Of a stretch of DNA of 64,000 bases, positions 29,177-37,854 are shown piece after piece. The translations under genes were made by a program, and so were the position numbers. Source of the stretch: UBA10324 sp038326325 (GTDB lineage Bacteria; Bacteroidota; Bacteroidia; Chitinophagales; UBA10324); NCBI GenBank assembly GCA_038326325.1, contig JBBQJW010000010.1, positions 65,986 to 129,985 on the forward strand. The letters run 5' to 3'. Position 1 is the stretch's first letter; each line of letters opens with the position of its first letter. Below the pieces are notes generated by a model, which saw nothing but the letters and a program-made list of their open reading frames with translations, was not told the origin of the DNA and did no database searches.

Positions 29177-29586
29177 ATGAAAAAAAATTTAATTGGAGGT
29201 GTCGCCGACTTGGTTGTCTTCTTCTTACTTGAATGATTGCTTTATGGCTTATTATTTAAATACTTAATGGCTACTTATAGCGGAACCGTAAATTGTGTAG
29301 AAAAATCAGATGACGAAATGAGTCTTGGCGCTTTATTTATTAGAAAATATTATTAGGATTTTTACTCTCTATAATATTTAGTTGGTCAAAACAATGATGG
29401 TCTAATTTCTGAAAATTTTATAGGGGCTGTTGTTGGAATTTTAACTTGGGGACAGATTTAATTATGCACGGAACTTCAAACCTCATTAGTTTGAATGGAG
29501 CTATTTTTGATATTGGAATTTGACCCTTGCATTTTACACTTGGAGGAGGTGTAACTGATTGTGTTATTGGAATGATTAAAGAATAA
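29177..29586 (+). pseudogene. Decayed small membrane protein gene (DUF1761-like)
   Basis: The ATG at 29177 starts MKKNLIGGVADLVVFFLLE, then hits TGA at 29234 where related proteins have W; the same frame resumes LLYGLLFKYLMATYSG and stops again at TAG 29354. The last part is in another frame: MHGTSNLISLNGAIFDIGI, a TGA at 29521, then LHFTLGGGVTDCVIGMIKE and stop at 29584-29586. The pattern of hydrophobic helix, YGTSN segment and final glycine-rich helix resembles small DUF1761-type membrane proteins of about 140 aa. At least one frameshift and three internal stops make it a pseudogene. Family assignment is from memory of the pattern. Confidence 0.65.
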
Positions 29587-29610
29587 TTAAAACTTCTTTA
29601 AATTTTTTTA

Positions 29611-29642
29611 AAAGAGTCTGATGAAATTCATCGAACTTTTTT
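29611..29642 (+). terminator. Terminator-like hairpin after the decayed gene
   Basis: GATG-AAATT-CATC forms the inner stem; with one mismatch the outer arms AAAGAGT and AACTTTT also pair, and a run of T follows. It sits 25 bp after the last stop of the decayed gene and 72 bp before the next start codon. Confidence 0.5.
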
Positions 29643-29714
29643 ATTTTAAAAAAACTTATTTGAATAATATTACAATTATTCTTTCAAAGTACATCAATTT
29701 TATATTTACCAGCA

Positions 29715-31784
29715 GTGAATAAAATTCCTTCCATAAAAAAGAAACCTGGGTACTTGTATTATTTTTTGAGCCATAGACTGTTACAGGCACTTGTATTATT
29801 TTTTTTAGCCATTGGAATTTATTCAAACACTTTCAATCATGAATATGTGTATGACGACATTATTGTCATTCAGCAAAATTCTGTAGTGCAAAAAGGTATT
29901 GGTGGCATACCTGATTTGCTTACTAAGGATAGTTTTTATGGTTACAATCAGGGGCATAGTGATTTAACCGGAGGAAGATATCGCCCACTTTCGTTAATCA
30001 CTTTTGCAATAGAGCATGAGTTACTTGGCAACAATGCTCCTTTCGAACATATCGCAAGTGTTTTGTTATATGCTTTGTGCTGCGTGATTTTACTTTTTAC
30101 ACTTTATAAATTATTCCCAAATCTTTCACCGCTTATTCTATTTGGTGGAGCTTTATTATTCACTGTTCATCCGGCGCATACCGAAGTTGTTGCGAACATA
30201 AAAAGCCGCGACGAAATTCTTTGCCTTCTTTTTTCATTTCTTACATTTTTTTTCTGGATGAATTTATTGAAGGAGAAAAAAGTGTTACATCTGATTTTCG
30301 GATTAATGACCTTTGCACTCGCATTGCTTTCAAAAGAACAGGCAATACTGCTGATTATCTGGATGCCACTTGCATGGTGGTTGAATAATGAAACTTCATT
30401 TAAGAAAATTTTAACTTCTCTTTTTCCATTTATCGTTGTTGGTTGTTTGTATTTATTTATTCGTTCATCGGTTGCCGGTTCTGTTGGCGATAAAGTTTCA
30501 ACCGACATCATGAACAATCCCTATTTTCTTGCATCAACCTCTGAAAAATTTGCAACAATTTCAGGAGTACTGTTGACTTATTTCATAAAAACTTTTTATC
30601 CATATAAACTCTCTTACGATTACACATATAATGCAATTCTCTATTTGAATTTTTCAAATCCTGAAGTATGGATTTCAATAATTTTATTTTCTGCAATGAT
30701 TGCCTGGATAGTTTTTTCGATTATCAAAAAACAATATCATTCACTTTTACTACTCGTTTGGTTATTGCCCATTCTATTAGTGTCGAATTTATTTTTCAAT
30801 GTCGGTGCTCCAATGGCAGACCGTTTTTTATTTATGCCCTCTGTCGGAATCTGTGTTATGATAGTTGGTACTTTATCTATGTTTTATAAAATTGAAAAAA
30901 AAGAGTCAAATCGACAACGAACTATTTTTATCGCTGTTCTAATTATTTCAGTTTTCTATTCTTATAAGACTTTCGAACGGAATTTCGATTGGAAAAGCAA
31001 TCACTCAATCTTTGCTTCTGATGAACCTAAAGTTCCAAACAGTGTAAAAGCAACTTTAAATTATGGTTCGATATTGATGAGCGAAGCTGATGTAGAAACA
31101 GATTTGAACATCAAAAATGAAAAACTTGAAACTGCATTTTATTTATTCAAACGCGGAATTTCAATTTATGCAACAGCAGATTTACTGAATCATCTCGGGT
31201 CTTATTACTCAATAAAAAATCAACTCGACAGTTCCGAATTTTATTATCGAAAATCGCTTGAAGTAAAAAACGATTTCATTATGGCAAAGAATAATCTGCT
31301 TGGCATTCTTCAAAAGAAAGGCGGACAACTTCACGCAGAAAAAAAAGAAGATTCAGCATTAATAGTTTTCCGAATGCAATTAACTCTTGATTCAACTTAT
31401 GCTGATGCTTTCAACAATATAGGTACAGTTTATTTTGCTCTTCAGAATTTTGATTCGGCTAAATATTACTTCAACAAAACACTTTCAATTCAGCCTGCTC
31501 ATCAGTTGGCAATTGGAAATCTTGCTAATACTTATTTGAATGAAGGAAATAATTATTTCGCTCATTCAAATTTCGATAAAGCATTAAATAATTATTTATC
31601 TGCTCTGAAATTTAAACCTGACTATGTTGAAGCATATGCAAATGCCGGAGTAATTTACATGCAGCAGAAAAATTTTTTAGAAGCTAAAAAGCAGTTTGAA
31701 CTTGCATTGCAATACAATCCTCAACATGAGTTCTCAAGAATTCGATTGGCCGAATGCGAATCCGTTCTAAAGGCGGGGAAATAA
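29715..31784 (+). CDS. TMTC-like membrane protein with C-terminal TPRs
   Basis: A 689-aa protein started by GTG. The N-terminal 430 residues form about ten membrane helices of the GT-C fold with the family's marks: a luminal DD pair in YVYDD (44-48), GRYRPLSL near residue 89, and HPAHTEVVANIKSRDE near 153-168. The C-terminal 230 residues are TPR units. This is the layout of TMTC-type O-mannosyltransferases (DUF1736 plus TPRs), which use polyprenol-linked sugars on the outer face of the membrane. In bacteria the acceptor is usually unknown; surface proteins with T9SS tails, several of which are in this window, are plausible targets. Confidence 0.8.
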   Translation: MNKIPSIKKKPGYLYYFLSHRLLQALVLFFLAIGIYSNTFNHEYVYDDIIVIQQNSVVQKGIGGIPDLLTKDSFYGYNQGHSDLTGGRYRPLSLITFAIEHELLGNNAPFEHIASVLLYALCCVILLFTLYKLFPNLSPLILFGGALLFTVHPAHTEVVANIKSRDEILCLLFSFLTFFFWMNLLKEKKVLHLIFGLMTFALALLSKEQAILLIIWMPLAWWLNNETSFKKILTSLFPFIVVGCLYLFIRSSVAGSVGDKVSTDIMNNPYFLASTSEKFATISGVLLTYFIKTFYPYKLSYDYTYNAILYLNFSNPEVWISIILFSAMIAWIVFSIIKKQYHSLLLLVWLLPILLVSNLFFNVGAPMADRFLFMPSVGICVMIVGTLSMFYKIEKKESNRQRTIFIAVLIISVFYSYKTFERNFDWKSNHSIFASDEPKVPNSVKATLNYGSILMSEADVETDLNIKNEKLETAFYLFKRGISIYATADLLNHLGSYYSIKNQLDSSEFYYRKSLEVKNDFIMAKNNLLGILQKKGGQLHAEKKEDSALIVFRMQLTLDSTYADAFNNIGTVYFALQNFDSAKYYFNKTLSIQPAHQLAIGNLANTYLNEGNNYFAHSNFDKALNNYLSALKFKPDYVEAYANAGVIYMQQKNFLEAKKQFELALQYNPQHEFSRIRLAECESVLKAGK

Positions 31785-31857
31785 TTTATCCTCATTTCAG
31801 ATTTTATCAATGTGCGAAAAATCTTTTCGCCTAAATTTGGCGCCTCAATAAAAAATC

Positions 31858-33429
31858 ATGATTGACGCTCCTGCAAAACAGAAAACAAAATCGAAACCTT
31901 CTCACGCTTTTCTCAAAGCATTAAAATTAAAACAACTCAGTTCGGGCGCAAGTACCGGGGTTGATTGGCTGAAGACAAACGGCGAAGTGTTACACTCCTA
32001 TTCTCCCGTTGATTCTCATTTGATTGGTTCAGTAAAACAAGCCACCAAGGCAGACCTTGATAAAATTTTAACTATTGCCGAAAATGCTTTCAAAAAATGG
32101 CGATTGATTCCTGCACCGAAGCGCGGTGAAATTGTTCGACAGATGGGAAATGAATTGCGCAAGTACAAAGAGCCACTTGGTCAATTGGTTTCTTATGAGA
32201 TGGGAAAAAGTTTACAGGAAGGTTTGGGTGAAGTGCAGGAAATGATTGACATCTGCGATTTCGCTGTTGGTCTTTCGCGCCAGTTATATGGATTGAGTAT
32301 GCACAGCGAGCGACCGAATCATCGAATGTACGAGCAATATCATCCACTTGGAATAGTTGGAGTTGTATCTGCATTTAATTTTCCTGTTGCAGTGTGGAGT
32401 TGGAACGCAATGCTTGCATTAGTATGTGGTGATGTCGTGTTGTGGAAACCTTCTTCAAAAACTCCAATTTGTGCTGTTGCAGTTCATCAATTAATGGAAA
32501 GTGTTTTGCGCGAAAACAAAATTCCTGAAGGAGTTCTTTCATTGATTATCGGAAGCGGAAAAGAAGTGGGTGACGATATTTTAAAAGACGCGCGTCTGCC
32601 ATTGTTAAGTGTAACAGGTTCAACACGAGTTGGGCGACATGTTGCAAAAGTTGTTGGCGAGCGTTTCGGAAAAACAATTCTCGAACTCGGCGGCAACAAC
32701 GCAATTATTATTTCTGAAAATGCAAATCTTGATATAGCCATTCGTGCCGTAGCATTTGGCGCAGTTGGTACTGCCGGTCAACGATGTACTTCTACTCGCC
32801 GATTAATTATTCACGAAAAGAATTACAACAAGGTGAAAGAAAAGTTGATGAAAGTTTATTCTCAACTCACCATCGGCGATCCATTAGATTCAAACAATCA
32901 TGTCGGTCCGCTCATTGATAAAGATGCAGTGCGACAATTTTCAGAAGCAATTCAAATAGCACAGGCGCAGGGAGGCAAAGTAATTTTCGGCGGCGAGGTG
33001 ATGAAGGGAAAAGGATATGAAAGCGGTTGCTATGTAAAACCTTGCATGATTGAAGTGAAAGGAAATTTACAGATAGTGAAAGAAGAAACCTTCGCTCCTA
33101 TTCTATATCTGATGAAGTATAAAAATTTAGACGAGGCGATACTGTTACAGAACGATGTTCCGCAGGGATTATCATCAGCCATTTTCACTGAAAATATTCT
33201 GGAAGCGGAAAAATATTTGTCAACTGCCGGAAGCGATTGCGGAATTGCCAATGTAAATATCGGAACTAGCGGAGCTGAAATCGGTGGCGCATTCGGTGGT
33301 GAAAAAGAAACAGGAGGCGGCAGAGAAAGCGGGAGCGACAGTTGGAAACTCTACATGCGCCGTCAGACTAACACAATCAACTACGGAAGCACTTTACCTC
33401 TTGCGCAGGGAATTAAGTTTGATGTTTAA
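31858..33429 (+). CDS. amaB: Aldehyde dehydrogenase, ALDH7 (aminoadipic semialdehyde) type
   Basis: A 523-aa NAD-dependent dehydrogenase. Catalytic C310 lies in GQRCTSTRR, the general base E276 in LELGGN, and the active-site N174 in SAFNFP. The sequence around GVVSAFNFPVAVWSW is typical of the ALDH7 (antiquitin) subfamily, which oxidises alpha-aminoadipic semialdehyde/piperideine-6-carboxylate in lysine breakdown. The promoter-like TAAATTTG lies at 31835-31842, just before the start. The gene is single; no other lysine-catabolism gene is beside it, so the substrate is inferred from family alone. Confidence 0.8.
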   Translation: MIDAPAKQKTKSKPSHAFLKALKLKQLSSGASTGVDWLKTNGEVLHSYSPVDSHLIGSVKQATKADLDKILTIAENAFKKWRLIPAPKRGEIVRQMGNELRKYKEPLGQLVSYEMGKSLQEGLGEVQEMIDICDFAVGLSRQLYGLSMHSERPNHRMYEQYHPLGIVGVVSAFNFPVAVWSWNAMLALVCGDVVLWKPSSKTPICAVAVHQLMESVLRENKIPEGVLSLIIGSGKEVGDDILKDARLPLLSVTGSTRVGRHVAKVVGERFGKTILELGGNNAIIISENANLDIAIRAVAFGAVGTAGQRCTSTRRLIIHEKNYNKVKEKLMKVYSQLTIGDPLDSNNHVGPLIDKDAVRQFSEAIQIAQAQGGKVIFGGEVMKGKGYESGCYVKPCMIEVKGNLQIVKEETFAPILYLMKYKNLDEAILLQNDVPQGLSSAIFTENILEAEKYLSTAGSDCGIANVNIGTSGAEIGGAFGGEKETGGGRESGSDSWKLYMRRQTNTINYGSTLPLAQGIKFDV

Positions 33430-33540
33430 CAGTGAAAAACACACTTCACACAAATTGGATTTCCGTTTTTGTAAAAGAAAACTAACATCAATAACTAAAA
33501 CGAATAGACTAAGAGAGTAATTTAATACTAGCGTCTGCCT

Positions 33541-33884
33541 TTAATATCTCTTGATGCATTGATCACCATCAAGTGTCATAAAAAAATAGGACTCCATGGA
33601 AAAGGGATCAGTCTCGATTGTAGGGGGAGAATCAATCTTAAACTTTTTGGTTTTAATTTTCAGTGTCGAACCCTTTATTTGTAATCTTCCTTGAATAGTT
33701 TTTGTAAAACACCATCATCATAATGATAAAATGCTGTTCCATCTTCTTTCAACTCCAGATAGGTATGAAATCCTTCCCAAGTTCCTGCGTAAATCGATAA
33801 ACTTCCAGTCAATTCGGTTTTTTTGCATCCGCTTATTCCGATAATACAAACGAAAAGGAAGGAAAATAAAAAATACTTTTTCAT
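33541..33884 (-). pseudogene. Small lipoprotein gene with a one-base frameshift
   Basis: The start at 33884 gives a lipoprotein signal (FVCIIGISGCKK) and a lipocalin-like opening (IYAGTWEG, LELKEDGTAFYHYDDG), then ends early at residue 69 (stop 33675-33677). In the -1 frame the reading continues TIQGRLQIKGSTLKIKTKKF and ends LDGDQCIKRY with a stop at 33541-33543, the usual end of such lipocalin-like lipoproteins. The switch falls in a GTTTTACAAAAACT homopolymer context; one extra T would restore a single protein of about 114 aa. It may be a real mutation, phase variation or a sequencing error. Confidence 0.7.
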
Positions 33885-34046
33885 TTAAGTGTTTTTGAAT
33901 GCGTAGGATAAAACCTAAGTCAAAATTAATCAAAGATTATCAAGATTTTCTATCATTCAATGTTCAATTATAGCGAGTAAACAAAATCAAATCTAAGTCA
34001 ATAAAAAAACTCCCTGTTACCTCCAGAACTACCTTATTTTCACATC

Positions 34047-35270
34047 ATGAATAAATATTTTCTCTTCTTAGGTTTTCTATTCATAAACCTTTCATCTCGC
34101 TCTCAATCAAAAATAGAAAATGGAGCTTGGTATTGTAATTTACAATTGGCGCCAAATGCCGACTTACCTTTTAAATTAAGTGTAACAGATAGTTCAGGAG
34201 TAAAAAAATTATTTATAATAAATGGAATTGAAAAAATTCAAGTTCGTAGTTATTGGGAGAAAGGAGATTCTGTTTTTATTATTCCTTCTGTATTCCAAAC
34301 AGAAATAAAAGCTCAACTCAAACAAACAGATAAAGGCCTGAATTATTTGGAAGGAATGTGGACGGATTATGCGCGTGTCGGAGAATATCAGATTCCATTT
34401 ATTGCGTACTATAGACCAGGTAAAGAATTGTCAGTTGATCATCATAAATCTGATTTCAATGGTAATTGGGAAGTTCAATTTAGTCCAGACACTTCAGATA
34501 GTTCAAGTGCAGTTGGAATATTTAAACAGACTGGTGGTAGTGTTACAGGGACTTTTTTGACTACCACTGGAGATTATCGTTTTCTGTCAGGTAATATTTA
34601 TGACCATGAAATGGTATTATCTGCTTTTGATGGGGCACATGCATTTTTATTTTTAGCTGAAATGCAAAGCGATGGAACACTAAAAGGGAAATTCTGGAGT
34701 GGAAAACACTGGACTGAAGATTGGATTGCAAAACGAAATGAAAATTTTCAATTACCCGATGCATCATCACTCACCTATCTGAAAGATGGATTCAAAACTA
34801 TTTCATTTTCATTTCCTGATGCTGACAGCGCAATTATTTCTATGAGCGATGCGCGATTTAAAAATACTGTTACACTCATTCAAATCACCGGTTCGTGGTG
34901 CCCCAACTGCATGGATGAAACACGAGTACTTGTTCCGCTTTATAATGCGAAACATAACGATGGATTGGAAATAGTTGCTCTAGATTACGAACGAAAAAAT
35001 GACTGGACTTATATTCAGAAATCGTTGCGACACGAAAAAGAAGTATTCAATATTTCTTATCCGGTTATATTTGCTGGGTTGACAACAAATTCTTCTGCTT
35101 CACTTCCGATGTTGAATAAAATTATGGGCTATCCAACATTAATTATCGTTGATAAAAAAGGAGTGGTCAGAAAAATAATTACAGGAATTGATGGTCCCGC
35201 TACAGGAGATTTATATGAAAAGTGGAAGGATGATTTGAACAGTTTTGCTCAAAAACTTTTAGAAGAATAA
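34047..35270 (+). CDS. TlpA-like thioredoxin-domain protein
   Basis: A 407-aa exported protein with a signal peptide (1-19, SSRSQ). The first 240 residues are a beta-rich domain without catalytic motif, seen in Bacteroidota TlpA-like proteins. Residues about 265-400 form a thioredoxin fold with the redox motif CPNC (SWCPNCMDE) and the cis-proline loop GYPTLIIVD. It should act in the periplasm as a thiol-disulfide reductase or oxidase, perhaps on cytochrome or surface-protein cysteines. It precedes the ABC-F gene by 62 bp but need not be co-transcribed, as a hairpin (TTCCTC-TCAAT-GAGGAA, 35287-35303) lies between. Confidence 0.82.
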   Translation: MNKYFLFLGFLFINLSSRSQSKIENGAWYCNLQLAPNADLPFKLSVTDSSGVKKLFIINGIEKIQVRSYWEKGDSVFIIPSVFQTEIKAQLKQTDKGLNYLEGMWTDYARVGEYQIPFIAYYRPGKELSVDHHKSDFNGNWEVQFSPDTSDSSSAVGIFKQTGGSVTGTFLTTTGDYRFLSGNIYDHEMVLSAFDGAHAFLFLAEMQSDGTLKGKFWSGKHWTEDWIAKRNENFQLPDASSLTYLKDGFKTISFSFPDADSAIISMSDARFKNTVTLIQITGSWCPNCMDETRVLVPLYNAKHNDGLEIVALDYERKNDWTYIQKSLRHEKEVFNISYPVIFAGLTTNSSASLPMLNKIMGYPTLIIVDKKGVVRKIITGIDGPATGDLYEKWKDDLNSFAQKLLEE

Positions 35271-35332
35271 AATTTAATAATTCACTTCCTCTCAATGAGG
35301 AATCAAAAATCGAATAGTCTATTTTCGCGCCC

Positions 35333-37261
35333 ATGATAAATGTAACCGGGCTTGGAATTTCGCATGGCGGCGAATACTTATTTAACAACATTACTTTTTT
35401 AATTAACGACCGCGACCGAATTGGTCTTGTGGGTCGCAATGGTGCAGGCAAATCAACCATTCTAAAAATTCTTGCAAAAATTCGTAATGCCGATGAAGGA
35501 GGAATATCGTATCCACGCGAATGCACTGTTGGATATTTGCAACAGGATTTATCGTTTACAAGTGGCAAAACAATTTTTGATGAAACTGCTTCTGCACTTG
35601 AAGAAATAAAAAGATTGGAATTGCGTGTGCATGAACTCACAGAAAAAGTAACACACACTACTGATTTTTCTGATGACTCTTACATGGATCTGTTACAGGA
35701 GTTACACGATGCTCAGGAGCATCTGCACTTGCTTGAAGCAGGAAGTGCAGAAGGAAAAGTGGAGAAAATTTTATTGGGTCTTGGCTTTGACAGAAATGAT
35801 TTTGACAAACCTGTTACAGCATTCAGCGGCGGATGGCAGATGCGAGTGGAACTTGCAAAAATTTTGTTGAAGCAACCAACTTTATTGTTGCTCGATGAGC
35901 CGACGAATCACTTAGATATTGAATCCATACAATGGCTCGAAAATTTTTTACAAGATTATCCGGGTGCAATTGTGATTGTATCGCACGATAAAAGATTTTT
36001 AGATAATCTTACCAATCGCACGATTGAAATTTCAAAAGGGAAAATTGAAGACTATAAAGCTGCGTACTCAAGATATGTTGAGTTACGAAAAGAGCGCCGC
36101 GAAAAAATGATGGCCGCTTATCAGAATCAGCAAAATGAAATTCGGCAGACTGAAGCGTTGATTGATAAGTTCAGAGCAAAAGCAAGTAAGGCGAAAATGG
36201 CTCAGTCGCTTATCAAGCAACTTGACAGAAAGGAAAGAATTGAAATGGAAGATGAAGACACGAGCAGTATTCGCTTTCGTTTTCCGGAAGCGCCGCGTTC
36301 AGGTGTTGTGGTGGCTGAAGCAAAAAAAATGACGAAGGCGTATGGTGAAAAAGTGATTTTAAAAAATCTGCAATTTGAAGTTGCACGAAACGAACGAATT
36401 GCTTTTGTAGGAAGAAACGGCGAAGGAAAAACAACACTTGCAAAAATTATTAAAGGCGGCGAACCATTTGAAGGCGATGTTACACTTGGTTATAATGTTA
36501 AACTCGGTTACTACGCACAGCAACAGGCAGAAGAATTAGATGGCAACTTAACGGTGTTTCAAACGGTGGAGCGATTGGCCGGTGCTACTATGCGACCACA
36601 ACTCAGAAATTTGTTGGGTTCATTTTTATTTGGTGGTGATGATGTAGATAAAAAAGTGAAAGTGCTTTCAGGGGGAGAAAAATCTCGATTGGCACTTTGT
36701 TGTCTATTACTTGAACCTGTGAATTTGTTGATTCTGGATGAGCCGACGAATCACTTGGATATGCGCAGTAAGGAAGTATTGAAAGAAGCGTTGCAGAATT
36801 ATGACGGCACACTCATTCTCGTTTCGCACGATCGTGATTTTTTACAGGGACTAACGAACCGAACTTTTTATTTCCGAAATCAAACAGTAAAAGAATACAT
36901 CGGCGACATTGAAGAATTCCTTTCGTCGCTGAACATTGATTCATTACAGGCATTGGAAGTAAAGCAGAAACAAATTGCTTCTGATAAACAGAAAGCCACA
37001 ACAACTGTTACAGATGGTGAACAGAAAAGAAATGCTGAGAAGGAGAAAAAGAAAATAGAAAACAAGTTACAAAAGGCGGAAAAGACAGTTGAAGAATACG
37101 AGGCGGCAATTGCAACGATAGAAAAAAAAATGGCTGACCCGAATGAAATGAAATCATCGAACAGCGCCGATATTTTTTTACAGTATGAAGAAATGAAAAA
37201 GAAATTAACTGTTGCTACAAAGGAATGGGAAGAATTGGCTGAGTTGATGGAGAAGAGTTAA
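35333..37261 (+). CDS. ABC-F family ATPase
   Basis: A 642-aa cytoplasmic protein with two ATPase domains and no membrane segment. Walker A motifs are GRNGAGKST (first domain) and GRNGEGKTT (second); signatures are FSGGWQMR and LSGGEKSR; both Walker B regions end LDEPTNHLD. The interdomain linker and a C-terminal coiled coil of about 90 residues place it among the Uup/YheS-like ABC-F proteins, which work on the ribosome. Two sites of TGTWACA lie in the first third. Its stop overlaps that of ribE on the other strand by a few bases. Confidence 0.9.
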   Translation: MINVTGLGISHGGEYLFNNITFLINDRDRIGLVGRNGAGKSTILKILAKIRNADEGGISYPRECTVGYLQQDLSFTSGKTIFDETASALEEIKRLELRVHELTEKVTHTTDFSDDSYMDLLQELHDAQEHLHLLEAGSAEGKVEKILLGLGFDRNDFDKPVTAFSGGWQMRVELAKILLKQPTLLLLDEPTNHLDIESIQWLENFLQDYPGAIVIVSHDKRFLDNLTNRTIEISKGKIEDYKAAYSRYVELRKERREKMMAAYQNQQNEIRQTEALIDKFRAKASKAKMAQSLIKQLDRKERIEMEDEDTSSIRFRFPEAPRSGVVVAEAKKMTKAYGEKVILKNLQFEVARNERIAFVGRNGEGKTTLAKIIKGGEPFEGDVTLGYNVKLGYYAQQQAEELDGNLTVFQTVERLAGATMRPQLRNLLGSFLFGGDDVDKKVKVLSGGEKSRLALCCLLLEPVNLLILDEPTNHLDMRSKEVLKEALQNYDGTLILVSHDRDFLQGLTNRTFYFRNQTVKEYIGDIEEFLSSLNIDSLQALEVKQKQIASDKQKATTTVTDGEQKRNAEKEKKKIENKLQKAEKTVEEYEAAIATIEKKMADPNEMKSSNSADIFLQYEEMKKKLTVATKEWEELAELMEKS

Positions 37262-37851
37262 ATCACCTTCATACGAAGCATCTGCCGCACATATTTTCCA
37301 ATCACATCAAATTCAATATTCACCTTCTCTCCTTTTTTCAGTTTTGAGAAATTAGTGTGTTCATGAGTGTATGGAATAATTGCAACCGAAAATAATTTTT
37401 TATTTTCTTCTGTAACAGTTAAACTAACTCCATTAATACAAACTGAACCTTTCTCAACTATTAATCCTTCGTGTGATTCAGATAATTTGAACTGATAAAT
37501 CCACGAGCCGTTTTTCTCTTTCACCCTTTCAACTGTGGCTGTTGCATCAACATGTCCCTGAACAACATGACCATCGAAGCGCGAATTGGCAATCATTGCT
37601 CTTTCAATATTTATTGCTTTTCCGGCTTTCCATTCTGAAAGATTTGTTCGTTTCAGCGTTTCATCCACAGAAACAACTTTATGCGAATCATTTTTCACCT
37701 CAACAACTGTAAGGCAAACACCATCATGCGAAACACTCTGGTCAACTTTTAATTCGGGAGAAATTGATGACTGAATCGTAAATATTTTATTAGAACCGGA
37801 TGATTCAACTACTGTTACACTACCAATACATTCAATAATTCCGGTAAACAT
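37258..37851 (-). CDS. ribE: Riboflavin synthase
   Basis: Catalyses the dismutation of two 6,7-dimethyl-8-ribityllumazine molecules to riboflavin in the cytoplasm. The 197-aa product shows the family start MFTGIIECIG and two lumazine-binding repeats (about 1-90 and 91-190), the second opening with SRFDGHVVQGHVD and containing INGVSLTV. Length is normal. No FMN riboswitch was seen, and no other riboflavin gene is adjacent. It is 3 bp from the start-side neighbour at 37855 on the same strand, suggesting read-through from the surface-protein gene. Confidence 0.92.
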   Translation of the reverse strand: MFTGIIECIGSVTVVESSGSNKIFTIQSSISPELKVDQSVSHDGVCLTVVEVKNDSHKVVSVDETLKRTNLSEWKAGKAINIERAMIANSRFDGHVVQGHVDATATVERVKEKNGSWIYQFKLSESHEGLIVEKGSVCINGVSLTVTEENKKLFSVAIIPYTHEHTNFSKLKKGEKVNIEFDVIGKYVRQMLRMKVI

Positions 37852-37854
37852 TTT

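Larger units (their letters stand above)
28551..29714. other. 1.16-kb region without intact gene; gene remnants
   Basis: No intact coding region was found. It holds a Crp/Fnr-type fragment (28653-28835), a decayed membrane-protein gene (29177-29586) with a recognisable promoter before it and a terminator-like hairpin after it, and AT-rich sequence between them. It separates two oppositely oriented gene blocks. Confidence 0.7.

Noticed and set aside
37258..37460. FMN riboswitch for riboflavin synthase
   Set aside because: The gene reads the other way and its upstream side is the coding region of a surface protein 3 bp away; no RFN-like conserved elements were seen.
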